NCBI RefSeq assembly: GCF_927798215.1
Contig: NZ_CAKMMW010000008.1
Span: 124,001-188,000, forward strand
Source: Paenibacillus_E allorhizoplanae
GTDB lineage: Bacteria > Bacillota > Bacilli > Paenibacillales > NBRC-103111
Length of the DNA: 64,000 bases
Reading direction: 5' to 3'
In this document: one piece after another, positions 52,421 through 59,880 of the stretch
How positions within the stretch are numbered: position 1 is the first letter of the stretch
Layout: every line of letters begins with the position of its first letter
Notes under the pieces: model-generated
Databases searched by the model: none
Seen by the model: the letters and a program-made list of their open reading frames with translations, nothing else
Told to the model about the DNA's origin: nothing
Position numbers and translations under genes: made by a program

Positions 52421-53833
52421 TTATTTTTTGCCTTTATTGGCTGCTTTCAAAGCTTCGAGATTTTTGGTAATGGCATCCTTGGCGGTAGCTTTTCCGGTCC
52501 AAACATCCCCCAAGGTCGATCCCAGCAAGGTGTTAAAGTCCGTCGTATGATTTGTATAGAACCAGGCAGCGGGTCTGGCGGCTGAGGATTGCGCATAATC
52601 GACTACAGCTGACTTGTATTCGTTATACGGAGGGAAGTTCTTATTGTCGACCCATCTATGGGTAAGCGTTTCATCCGTATACCACTTTTTCAGTGTTGGC
52701 ATCCAAATACCCGATGAGATAAGTCCCCAGTTGTTTTCTTCAGCTGTGTACCATTTGAGCCATTCCATCGCTTCTTTCGGATGCTTGGTTTGGGAGAATA
52801 CGACATTGGCACCGCCCGTGTTGAGAGTAACCTTTTCCTTAAAGTATGGTAATACGGCAACGCCATATTTCAGTCCTGCATCTTTGGCTGCATTCAAGCT
52901 AGTGCCTATGTTCCACTGGCCGTTCGTGGCCATGGCGACCGTTCCTGCGATGATGGTACGCTGAATGCCATCATCGGTCTGTCCAACAGACAACGGGGCA
53001 ACATGGTCTTTCAAGTACAGGTCCGCGACTTTCTGAATCGCTTCGATGCTGGCGTCTTCCCCGATTCTCACCGATGTACCGTCACCCGAATAGAAACCGC
53101 CGCCATTGCTGAGCACCCAGGCCTCCAACTGCCATGCCAGATTTTCGACGGATGCACCATACTGAACGATGCTCTGCGGATTAAAGCCAGCCTCGTCAGC
53201 ATGTTTGCCATTCTTATCGACCGTCAGCTTTTTGGCCGTTGCTACGAATTCATCCCATGTCCATGCTTTATCCAATGCGGATGGCGGATAAGGTACTTTT
53301 GCTTTATCGAACATGTCTTTGTTGTAATAAAGGAGCAGAATTTCATTCGCAGCGGCATAGGCTACGGTTTTGCCTTGATATTTGTAAGCTAGGCTATCCA
53401 GCGGCTTGCTGTCACTTCCCGAGTACATGGCGCTTACATCATTCAACATACCATCGGAGGACCACTGGATGACGCCATCCTCCTTCAATATTCCTGTATC
53501 TGGTAATTGACCTGCCGTAGCCTGCGTATTCAGTTTGGTCATGTAGTTTTCCCAAGGAATCGCTTGCACTTTGACTTCGATTCTGTTTTGAGAAGCATTA
53601 AACTTATCCGCCGCTGCTTGGGTTGCGCTTCCTTCAGCCTCACTTCCCCACATCGAATAGGTAATCTTAACCTTCTCCGTGGAAGGAGCTGCCGTCTTCT
53701 CTGGTGCTTTTGTAGCTGCTTCTCCCGTTGGCGATGCGCTTGGTTTATCGTTATTCGTGGAGCATCCAGCCATCATGCTTAAGATCAAGACCATTGATAA
53801 GCTAACCACGAATCCCTTTTTCATTGTTTTCAT
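52421..53833 (-). CDS. Extracellular sugar-binding lipoprotein (ABC transporter)
   Basis: The 470-residue protein has a lipoprotein signal (lipobox MMAGC), a Ser/Thr/Ala/Pro linker, and a family 1 binding fold (VKITYSMWGSEAEGSATQAAADKF, ENLAWQLEAW, GTVAMATNGQW). It delivers oligosaccharides to the two permeases downstream. The gene context (GH127, GH51) suggests beta- or alpha-linked arabinofuranosides. Confidence 0.9.
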   Translation of the reverse strand: MKTMKKGFVVSLSMVLILSMMAGCSTNNDKPSASPTGEAATKAPEKTAAPSTEKVKITYSMWGSEAEGSATQAAADKFNASQNRIEVKVQAIPWENYMTKLNTQATAGQLPDTGILKEDGVIQWSSDGMLNDVSAMYSGSDSKPLDSLAYKYQGKTVAYAAANEILLLYYNKDMFDKAKVPYPPSALDKAWTWDEFVATAKKLTVDKNGKHADEAGFNPQSIVQYGASVENLAWQLEAWVLSNGGGFYSGDGTSVRIGEDASIEAIQKVADLYLKDHVAPLSVGQTDDGIQRTIIAGTVAMATNGQWNIGTSLNAAKDAGLKYGVAVLPYFKEKVTLNTGGANVVFSQTKHPKEAMEWLKWYTAEENNWGLISSGIWMPTLKKWYTDETLTHRWVDNKNFPPYNEYKSAVVDYAQSSAARPAAWFYTNHTTDFNTLLGSTLGDVWTGKATAKDAITKNLEALKAANKGKK

Positions 53834-53985
53834 ATTAACCCCTCCATCATATATAATTCGCCGTCACTCCTTGATTCCTCCCGCGTAGGCGGGGAATATT
53901 TCATCTGTCTATTAAGACTGTTATATTGTGGATTGCTCCCTTCCCTCCTTGACCAGAGTTAACAAGCGTGATCTATCCTTGCACC

Positions 53986-55962
53986 TCATGAGGGTAAAAC
54001 CGTATTTTCTCTAATCCACACTCTCATCTCGCCGCTTCCCCGGTTCGCCCAAGCAAAGTAAGGGATAAATCGGGCCGTAGTCGCTTCTAAGTGATCCTCG
54101 TCTTTCACGCGGTACAATTGATCCTTCCAGCCCTCGTCTTGGAGCCGATAAGCGGTTAAGTCAATGGTAAGCAGTCCACCTAACAAGCTGCTATCAAAGC
54201 TAACTTGATCTTCGAAGCCCGGATGGATAATCAGTTTATGTAGACCTTTGCCATTGTCGGCTTCCTCCAGGCAGTACACCATCGGCCCTCGCTGGATGGC
54301 GACCATGCCTACGGTCTCTCGAATTTCCGGATTGCCTTTCATCGGACTAACGTTCATTGCAAGAACCAGATCGACGATATCGCCAGCATTCCATTTCCGT
54401 TCGAGATGAAGATAACCGTTAAACAGGCGCATAGCGGATTCCACTACCGGTTGCCCGTTAACCCTGACATCCCAAGACCTACACCAGCTTGGTACCCGTA
54501 GAGCCAAGGAGAAGATTTTGGGCTCATCCATCTTCAGCTCGAATTTAATGTTACCGTTCCAAGGGAGCTCGGAATGCTGGATGAGCCCAACGGCGCCGCC
54601 ATCCACCTCAACCGTGACTTGACTCCCAATATATAAGTGAGCATAAAGGGTATGCCCATGGAACGAGTAGATATAGCTGCCGAGAGAGGCGAGCAGCCTA
54701 GCGATATTAGGTGGGCAACAAGCGCAGCCAAACCATCGCTGCCTTTCCATCTTCACGTGATCGAAATTCTGATTCTTACCGCTCGCTTCAGGCCAAGCTT
54801 CCAACGGATTCACATAGAAGAAATGCTGTCCGTCGCGAGACATTCCGCCGATAACGGTGTTATAGAGCGCCCTCTCCAAGACGTCCGCGTATTCGCTTCT
54901 CTGCTCGATCTGAAGCATCCGCTGGGCGAAGAAGATGAGACCGATCGATGCGCACGTCTCCGCGTAAGCCGTATCGTTCGGCAAATCGTAATCGAGTGTG
55001 AATGACTCGCCGTAAGACATTGAGCCGATCGATCCCGTAATGTACATCCGCTTGTTCACGATGTTATGCCAGAGCGCTCGGCATGCCTTTAACAAATCCT
55101 CGTCTCCAGTTGCTGCCGCGACATCGGCCATACCCGTGCACATATAGACGACCCGCACCGCGTGACCTTCGGCCGTCTGCTGCATGCGAATCGGGATGTG
55201 CGCTTGGCTGTAAGATTTGTCCTTGGCTATCTTCAGCGCTTGGAAGTGAGTCTCGCCATTCCGGCGATCGAACTCTAAGTCGTAGAAGTGGGGACTCTGC
55301 CCTCTCTCGTCCAAGAAGAACTTCGCCAGCTTCACATAGCGATCATTGGAGGTGACTCTGTAGAGCTTCATTAGCGCCAGCTCGATCTCTTGGTGCCCGT
55401 CATAACCTTTGATCTTCCCATCCTCTGGCCCGAACGTCGCATCGATGCAGTCGGCGAGCTTGCAAGCCACTTCCAGAATCTTCCCCTTCCCCGTTGCCTT
55501 CTCATAGGCGACCGCCGCTTCGATCAGATGACCCGCACAGTAGAGCTCGTGGCACTCCGCGAGATTCGTCCATCTGCCTGCCTTTTCTTTGAGTGTAAAA
55601 TACGTATTTACGTATCCGTCCGCATGCTGCGCCTTAGCGATCAGATCGACGACTTCGTCCGCTACCTTTTCCAAATCGGGATCAGGCATTTGCTCCAAAA
55701 GATAACCAACGGCTTCTAGCCACTTGGCCACGTCGCTATCTTGGAACACCATGCCGTAGAAGTCACCATGCTCCAATCCGGCAGCGATTTTGAAATTCTG
55801 GATGGCGTGACTTGGCTCGTTGCCTTCGATTCGGTCATTAAGTGCCTCCCACTGGTAAGGAACTACAACATCGCGAATTAATGAAATATAAGGGGACCAG
55901 AAGTCATCCTGGATTATCACATTCTTCAATTGAACGGGTGTTGAGATAGATATAATACTCAT
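53986..55962 (-). CDS. Beta-L-arabinofuranosidase, GH127
   Basis: The 658-residue protein fits GH127 (HypBA1-like): QDDFWSPYISLIRDVVVPYQW at the N-terminus, HADGYVNTYFTLKE, WTNLAECHELYCAGHLIEA, the NDTAYAETCASIGLIFFAQRM segment with the conserved Glu, and FGCACCPPNIARLLASLG with the catalytic Cys and its Zn-binding partners. It would cleave beta-L-arabinofuranosyl linkages inside the cell, as no signal peptide is present. It is upstream of the third importer operon and carries a cre-like site in its promoter. Confidence 0.92.
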   Translation of the reverse strand: MSIISISTPVQLKNVIIQDDFWSPYISLIRDVVVPYQWEALNDRIEGNEPSHAIQNFKIAAGLEHGDFYGMVFQDSDVAKWLEAVGYLLEQMPDPDLEKVADEVVDLIAKAQHADGYVNTYFTLKEKAGRWTNLAECHELYCAGHLIEAAVAYEKATGKGKILEVACKLADCIDATFGPEDGKIKGYDGHQEIELALMKLYRVTSNDRYVKLAKFFLDERGQSPHFYDLEFDRRNGETHFQALKIAKDKSYSQAHIPIRMQQTAEGHAVRVVYMCTGMADVAAATGDEDLLKACRALWHNIVNKRMYITGSIGSMSYGESFTLDYDLPNDTAYAETCASIGLIFFAQRMLQIEQRSEYADVLERALYNTVIGGMSRDGQHFFYVNPLEAWPEASGKNQNFDHVKMERQRWFGCACCPPNIARLLASLGSYIYSFHGHTLYAHLYIGSQVTVEVDGGAVGLIQHSELPWNGNIKFELKMDEPKIFSLALRVPSWCRSWDVRVNGQPVVESAMRLFNGYLHLERKWNAGDIVDLVLAMNVSPMKGNPEIRETVGMVAIQRGPMVYCLEEADNGKGLHKLIIHPGFEDQVSFDSSLLGGLLTIDLTAYRLQDEGWKDQLYRVKDEDHLEATTARFIPYFAWANRGSGEMRVWIRENTVLPS

Positions 55963-55997
55963 CAGGTGTGCCCCTTTTTTAAATTTCGCCTTCTTAA

Positions 55998-56017
55998 TGA
56001 AAGCGCTACTAATTATA
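55998..56017 (-). promoter_or_regulatory. -10 and cre-like site of the GH127 promoter
   Basis: TATAAT on the minus strand (56012-56017) is followed at once by AGCGCTTTCA (55998-56007), the conserved half of a cre. The other half deviates at one position. Confidence 0.55.
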
Positions 56018-56104
56018 ATACATGGGATAGCCTGGTATTAATTAAAGATTTACAACCACTTTTTTAGAAATTACAACCAATAGAAAATATTAAAAATATC
56101 CCAA

Positions 56105-56241
56105 ATGAGCTCTCCAATTTTACAGTTCAACTCTCAACCTATCCCTTATTTCATCGATTGCGGCGCGCTTTCTTAGGCGAAGGGAAGAAACATATTATCG
56201 GGAATAACATCGGAATAGTGGATTTATTGTTTAGGCATGAA
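56105..56241 (+). pseudogene. Remnant of an AraC-family regulator N-terminus
   Basis: Translation from ATG 56105 gives SSPILQFNSQPIPYFIDCGA, which aligns with the start of the intact AraC regulator at 44440 (HFIAPPIPYFLDCGSAYY). A stop follows. Shifting the frame then gives LGEGKKHIIGNNIGIVDLLF, matching its YYEIGESHISRTNIGAFDLI segment. After about 137 bases the similarity ends. So a regulator once divergent from GH127 has been reduced to a frameshifted, truncated stub. Confidence 0.75.
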
Positions 56242-56341
56242 CTACAATTTTAATAACTTTTGGATCAAATAATATTCGCACTTGCAATTCCCTTAATTCC
56301 GAGTATAATACTAGGTATAAAGCCGAAATGAGGTAACCGCC

Positions 56342-56677
56342 ATGCTAGAAACCGTGAAATTGGAGCAACGCTGGAAAGATGATTATCTGGATTTGTTGAA
56401 TTATGCGAAGCAAATCGGGGACGCCCAATGGCAAAACGAAATTATACAGACGCTGAGTAAATCAGCCTTATATATGCAACAAACGATACTTGAATATCAA
56501 ATAAGCCAACTATGGCACCAGTTCGATGCCGTCAATAAGAAGATGCTGGAGCTATACAGACAATTGAGGGAAACAGATAACGTGTATGTCTCTTCTCGGT
56601 TGATCGAGGAAGTTTGGGGATTGAAACTACAGCGAGTTGAAATTGGTAAACAGTTGAACGCGACTTATCATAGGTAA
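56342..56677 (+). CDS. Small helical protein of unknown function
   Basis: I do not recognise this 111-residue protein. It is predicted all-helical, with heptad-like stretches (LEYQISQLWHQFDAVNKKMLELYRQL) and many aromatic residues, and has no signal peptide or membrane helix. GAGGTAA lies eight bases before the ATG and TATAATAC-like sequence lies further upstream, so it is likely expressed. No neighbour suggests a role. Confidence 0.65.
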   Translation: MLETVKLEQRWKDDYLDLLNYAKQIGDAQWQNEIIQTLSKSALYMQQTILEYQISQLWHQFDAVNKKMLELYRQLRETDNVYVSSRLIEEVWGLKLQRVEIGKQLNATYHR

Positions 56678-56779
56678 AAATGCAAAAAATCCCGTATGCG
56701 GATTACCGCTCTACCGGACATCGGTCATGCCTATTCGTCATTTCCATGCATGCAGTCATCTGCTCTGCAGAATTGCATC

Positions 56780-56890
56780 TTAACGGTACGCATCAATTTG
56801 CAGATTGATATGTACTTGCCACAAAAATTCCATCGTATGAATCCAATGATAACCGAGTGTGTTCGATAACTCCTTGTATAAGGACGAATC
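56780..56890 (-). pseudogene. In-frame continuation of the methionine-rich ORF after a stop
   Basis: Directly after the TAA at 56891-56893, the same frame stays open for 36 codons (DSSLYKELSNTLGYHWIHTM, then EFLWQVHINLQIDAYR) before the next stop. The sequence looks protein-like and unlike the low-complexity upstream part. It could be a C-terminal domain lost to a nonsense mutation or chance. Confidence 0.4.
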
Positions 56891-57106
56891 TTACACAGCG
56901 GTTTGTTTCATTTCACGCATCATACCCATCATCATCGTCATCATCTCATCGCAAGACTGCATCTTGGACATCATCATATCCATATCCATCATGTCCGCCA
57001 TTTCCATACCTTGCATGCAATCCATCATCATCTTCATGTTGTTCATTTTGCACATCATTTCTTCCATGCACATCGACATCATCATTTTCATGCTCATCAT
57101 TTCCAT
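56891..57106 (-). CDS. Extremely methionine-rich small protein
   Basis: From ATG 57106 (AAAGGAG eight bases upstream) the 71-residue product has 34 methionines and four cysteines (positions 13, 19, 30, 52), with Asp, Glu and Lys making up much of the rest. Short blocks such as MKMMMSMCMEEMMCKM recur. Met and Cys clusters of this kind bind Cu(I) or other soft metals, so a metal-buffering or spore/coat-associated role is possible, but no family was recognised. A promoter-like pair precedes it. The same frame continues beyond the stop. The opposite strand reads as His-rich because ATG is complemented by CAT; that reading has no ribosome binding site. Confidence 0.6.
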   Translation of the reverse strand: MEMMSMKMMMSMCMEEMMCKMNNMKMMMDCMQGMEMADMMDMDMMMSKMQSCDEMMTMMMGMMREMKQTAV

Positions 57107-57153
57107 TTGTTCCACTCCTTTCTCTCTACTTTATTTGTTTTCCAACAATTAGA

Positions 57154-57182
57154 AGATTAACCCATTTGAATGTTTTTATCAA
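57154..57182 (-). promoter_or_regulatory. Promoter of the methionine-rich gene
   Basis: On the minus strand TTGATA (57177-57182) and TAATCT (57154-57159) are separated by 17 bases, 47 bases ahead of the start codon. Confidence 0.55.
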
Positions 57183-57336
57183 GTCTTTTTCGAAAAAAAT
57201 ATTGCTTTTAGCTAAATCATTATGTTATATTTTAATATTTACTAAATGCCAATATAACCCCTTGGACTGAGTGTTTTAGTCGGGTTTAGTGCTAATTCAT
57301 GCTTCGTACATGCTAAAATAGTACCGCCGGAGTGTG

Positions 57337-57408
57337 TAAGTCGATTTTTTCGACTTACGGGAGCGCTGCTTGGCCTGCCGAGCTCTCTAAGTCGATTTTT
57401 TCGACTTA
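57337..57408. repeat. Two identical hairpin repeats 51 bases apart
   Basis: The 21-base hairpin with arms TAAGTCGA and TCGACTTA around TTTTT occurs at 57337-57357 and again at 57388-57408. The sequence between them has GC-rich words (GGGAGCGCTGC, CCTGCCGAGC). Nothing codes here. They look like interspersed palindromic repeats. Confidence 0.8.
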
Positions 57409-57474
57409 CGCGTTCGCATTAGCTCCGCAATTGTTGCGCAACATCTCCACTAGAGGCGCGTAAGTTATAAAGCC

Positions 57475-57506
57475 AAAAAAGAAGAAGCCCCTAGGCTTCT
57501 TCTTTC
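57475..57506 (-). terminator. Bidirectional terminator
   Basis: GAAGAAGCC and GGCTTCTTC form a perfect stem around CCTA, with A's before and TTTC after. It lies just downstream of the golvesin-domain remnant on the minus strand and was probably its terminator. Confidence 0.8.
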
Positions 57507-57514
57507 ACTCCCTA

Positions 57515-57700
57515 CTAAGGAGCCGGCTCAAATTTAACCGCATCCACTGTCACGTGTCCATTCGCACCCTCGTTGCGGACCTTCACATTACCTGAAGTAC
57601 CTGCGTCAAACGTATAGGTACCCAGCAAATTCAACTGTCCGCCATACTGCTGTTCATCAATGTTTACCGTCGAAGTTACACCAGCATGAAGAATGTCTAC
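57515..57700 (-). pseudogene. 3' remnant of a golvesin-domain secreted protein gene
   Basis: The minus strand reads VDILHAGVTSTVNIDEQQYG, then GQLNLLGTYTFDAGTSGNVK and VRNEGANGHVTVDAVKFEPA followed by a stop. This matches the C-terminal half of a golvesin-like carbohydrate-binding domain, as in the giant protein at 24276 (ending ADAVKFE). Upstream a stop codon interrupts the frame within 6 codons, and there is no start or signal peptide. A whole gene was evidently lost, leaving its last 60 or so codons and terminator. Confidence 0.75.
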
Positions 57701-57835
57701 TAGGCATTCGTTGCCCTATTTGCGTGAGAAGGCCACCACATATACACTCGTGTCGATAAAATTTGACATCGCGCTTTTTTGGTTACAACTAATTTTTCTA
57801 AACATCCTTGGAGAACGATTCACATTTGTTTTATA

Positions 57836-58147
57836 TCAATCATATTTATCTTCATCCTCGCGTTCTACCCCGTCTATCATTAATTCTAACTCCGTCTCCA
57901 AATTCAGATGCAAGGGAGCAGGCAATAGATCGAAAATATCTTGGATCATATCAATTGCTAGCATCTCATCCAGGGTTTGAGGCATGGGTTCTTGACGGAG
58001 TACCCAATCGCTGACGGTATCAATAAATACATAGAACGAAGATTGGAATTGATCGGCCACTGCTTCTTTCTCATCACTTTGATACGACGTCATGGTCTGC
58101 CAGTTCTGAAGTGTTATGTCTAAAGCCTGTTTGACTTTGGGATCCAT
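57836..58147 (-). CDS. Small acidic protein of unknown function
   Basis: I do not recognise this 103-residue protein. It is acidic and helical (KVKQALDITLQNWQTM, DTVSDWVLRQEP) and ends in a Glu/Asp-rich tail. It starts nine bases after the MBL hydrolase stop codon, with AAGGAGCTCC overlapping that gene's end as ribosome binding site, so the two are co-expressed. It may form a complex with or regulate the hydrolase; that is inference from the position. Confidence 0.7.
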   Translation of the reverse strand: MDPKVKQALDITLQNWQTMTSYQSDEKEAVADQFQSSFYVFIDTVSDWVLRQEPMPQTLDEMLAIDMIQDIFDLLPAPLHLNLETELELMIDGVEREDEDKYD

Positions 58148-58156
58148 AGGAGCTCC

Positions 58157-58831
58157 TTATGCCTGACCTTGCGCAATTTCAGCGAGACGTTCTTTAATAT
58201 TTTCCGTACAAACGCCACCATGATAAGTGATGACAGTTTCAATGTCATAGTCCAGCAGCTTAGCTACGGATTCCAGCGCTAACGGCATATCCGGCGTGAA
58301 ATGAGGATTTGGAGGCATAAGCACACCGTCTTGCGACGTAAGCGCATCTCCGGAAATTAATGTTTTACTTTTTGGGTGATACAGACTGATATGATCTGGC
58401 GTATGACCAGGTGTATAAATGACCTGAATGCCCCCGCCGAAAGGAAGTTCATCCCCATCCTGAAGCGTCACATCCACTTTCGTAGGAGTAGCCAAAATCT
58501 TGCGTTTAACCAAGGGCACTTCCCCTTGAATATAAGGCTTGCCAAGTTCATGCGCCAGCACTTCGATCCGTCCCTCAGCAGCGCCCACCAGTTCTGGCAG
58601 GCTGCCAATGTGATCCATGTCTTGGTGCGTAATCATGATTTTCGTCAGCTTTTCAAAAGGAAAGGATGCTGCAGCAAGTTGGTCGCGAATAAGTTCTAAC
58701 TGGCCAGGGATACCCGTATCAACAAGGATGACATCCTTCTCGTCCCAAAGTAATGCTGCATGTACGGTGAATGGATTCCCATTAACGTCCATATCCAAAA
58801 TAAGTGGTTGAATTCCTGCTTGATCTGCCAT
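58157..58831 (-). CDS. MBL-fold metallo-hydrolase
   Basis: The 224-residue protein has the metallo-beta-lactamase motifs: VDTGIPGQ, MITHQDMDHIGSLPELV (an HxDxxH variant with Gln), YTPGHTPDHISLY, SGDALTS and a C-terminal TYHGG. It belongs to the glyoxalase II-like hydrolases; its substrate is unknown. The first metal motif reads H-Q-D-M-D-H, which retains all three ligands. It is expressed with the small acidic protein downstream. Confidence 0.88.
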   Translation of the reverse strand: MADQAGIQPLILDMDVNGNPFTVHAALLWDEKDVILVDTGIPGQLELIRDQLAAASFPFEKLTKIMITHQDMDHIGSLPELVGAAEGRIEVLAHELGKPYIQGEVPLVKRKILATPTKVDVTLQDGDELPFGGGIQVIYTPGHTPDHISLYHPKSKTLISGDALTSQDGVLMPPNPHFTPDMPLALESVAKLLDYDIETVITYHGGVCTENIKERLAEIAQGQA

Positions 58832-58990
58832 TCCTGCACCTCCGAAAATTTGCCTAACTACTTATTTCCATTGTAATGGCTGGTGCATGCAAGATCAATT
58901 TTTGTATTCGAGCTACACGCTGTACCCGATTTATTTTTCCATAAAATCCTATATACTAGTAACTAAATGGGAAATGGGGGCAAAGCGATT

Positions 58991-59836
58991 ATGACTGAGT
59001 TCATGTCTTTTTCTGCCACTGAGAATTTAACTACGATCCCCGGAAAGCTAATTTCCGGCCATTATCGCCAATCATTTGGCTACAAGGTGAAAAGGTCCAA
59101 TGGTACGAAAGATTATTATTTGACCTTGACGTTAAAGGGGACAGGTTTATTTAACAACGGTAAAGAAACCTATGAATGCCACCAGGATGAGGTTACCTTA
59201 ATCACACCAGGCACCCCCCATTTTTACGGAACGCCAGAGAACACGCTATGGGAGTTTTATTGGTGTCATTTTGTCCCGAAGGAAGAATGGTTACCGCTTT
59301 TACAGCTGCCAGAGGCGATTAAAGGCATACGATTTGCTCGCTTTCATTCTGAAAACGAGTCGCTTCAGGTAACTAATGCTTTTTACAATTTAATTCAATA
59401 CAATGATGAAACGGATTTCTACTCAGAAAGATTCGCTATCAACGCACTTGAAAAACTCCTCCTTCTCCTGTCCAAAAGTGCCATGCAAACCGAATATCCG
59501 TTGGATTCACGCATAGTACATACGTTAGCGCTGATTACACAGCATTATAGTCAACCTTATACGGTTGCTGAACTGGCTGCTGTCGTTAACTTATCTGCTT
59601 CCAGGTTCGCCCATCTCTTTAAAAAACAGACCGGTGAATCCGTGATGGACATGTTAAATAAGATTCGACTTCGCCAAGCTAGAAAACTCATAGAAACGAC
59701 TTCATTAACGATGGCCGAAATTGCGGAGGAAGTCGGGTTCAATCATCCCTTTTATTTCTCTCGCCAGTTTTCCGCTTTCTATGGGACATCCCCTGCTGTA
59801 TGTAGAAAACGCATTCAACAACTAAGAATGGAATGA
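58991..59836 (+). CDS. AraC-family transcriptional regulator
   Basis: The 281-residue protein has an N-terminal cupin domain (YYLTLTLKGTGLFNNGKETYEC, EVTLITPGTPHFYGTPEN) and two C-terminal helix-turn-helix motifs (YTVAELAAVVNLSASRFAHLFKKQTGES, MAEIAEEVGFNHPFYFSRQFS). GGGGG ten bases ahead supports ATG 58991. It converges on the PL11 gene and may regulate it or the upstream polysaccharide genes. Confidence 0.87.
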   Translation: MTEFMSFSATENLTTIPGKLISGHYRQSFGYKVKRSNGTKDYYLTLTLKGTGLFNNGKETYECHQDEVTLITPGTPHFYGTPENTLWEFYWCHFVPKEEWLPLLQLPEAIKGIRFARFHSENESLQVTNAFYNLIQYNDETDFYSERFAINALEKLLLLLSKSAMQTEYPLDSRIVHTLALITQHYSQPYTVAELAAVVNLSASRFAHLFKKQTGESVMDMLNKIRLRQARKLIETTSLTMAEIAEEVGFNHPFYFSRQFSAFYGTSPAVCRKRIQQLRME

Positions 59837-59880
59837 GAAAAAAGCGCCGGAGTGACCCGAACGCTTCTCTTATTCTCAGT

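Noticed and set aside
54637..55719. Several plus-strand ORFs of 90-122 codons inside GH127
   Set aside because: They lie wholly inside a conserved enzyme gene on the other strand and have compositions typical of antisense frames.
56903..57160. His-rich plus-strand ORF opposite the methionine-rich gene
   Set aside because: The His run is the complement of ATG-rich codons. It starts with TTG, has no ribosome binding site, and the minus-strand reading has both a promoter and a ribosome binding site.
57337..57408. Possible CRISPR array
   Set aside because: Only two copies exist, each is a self-complementary hairpin, and no cas genes are nearby.
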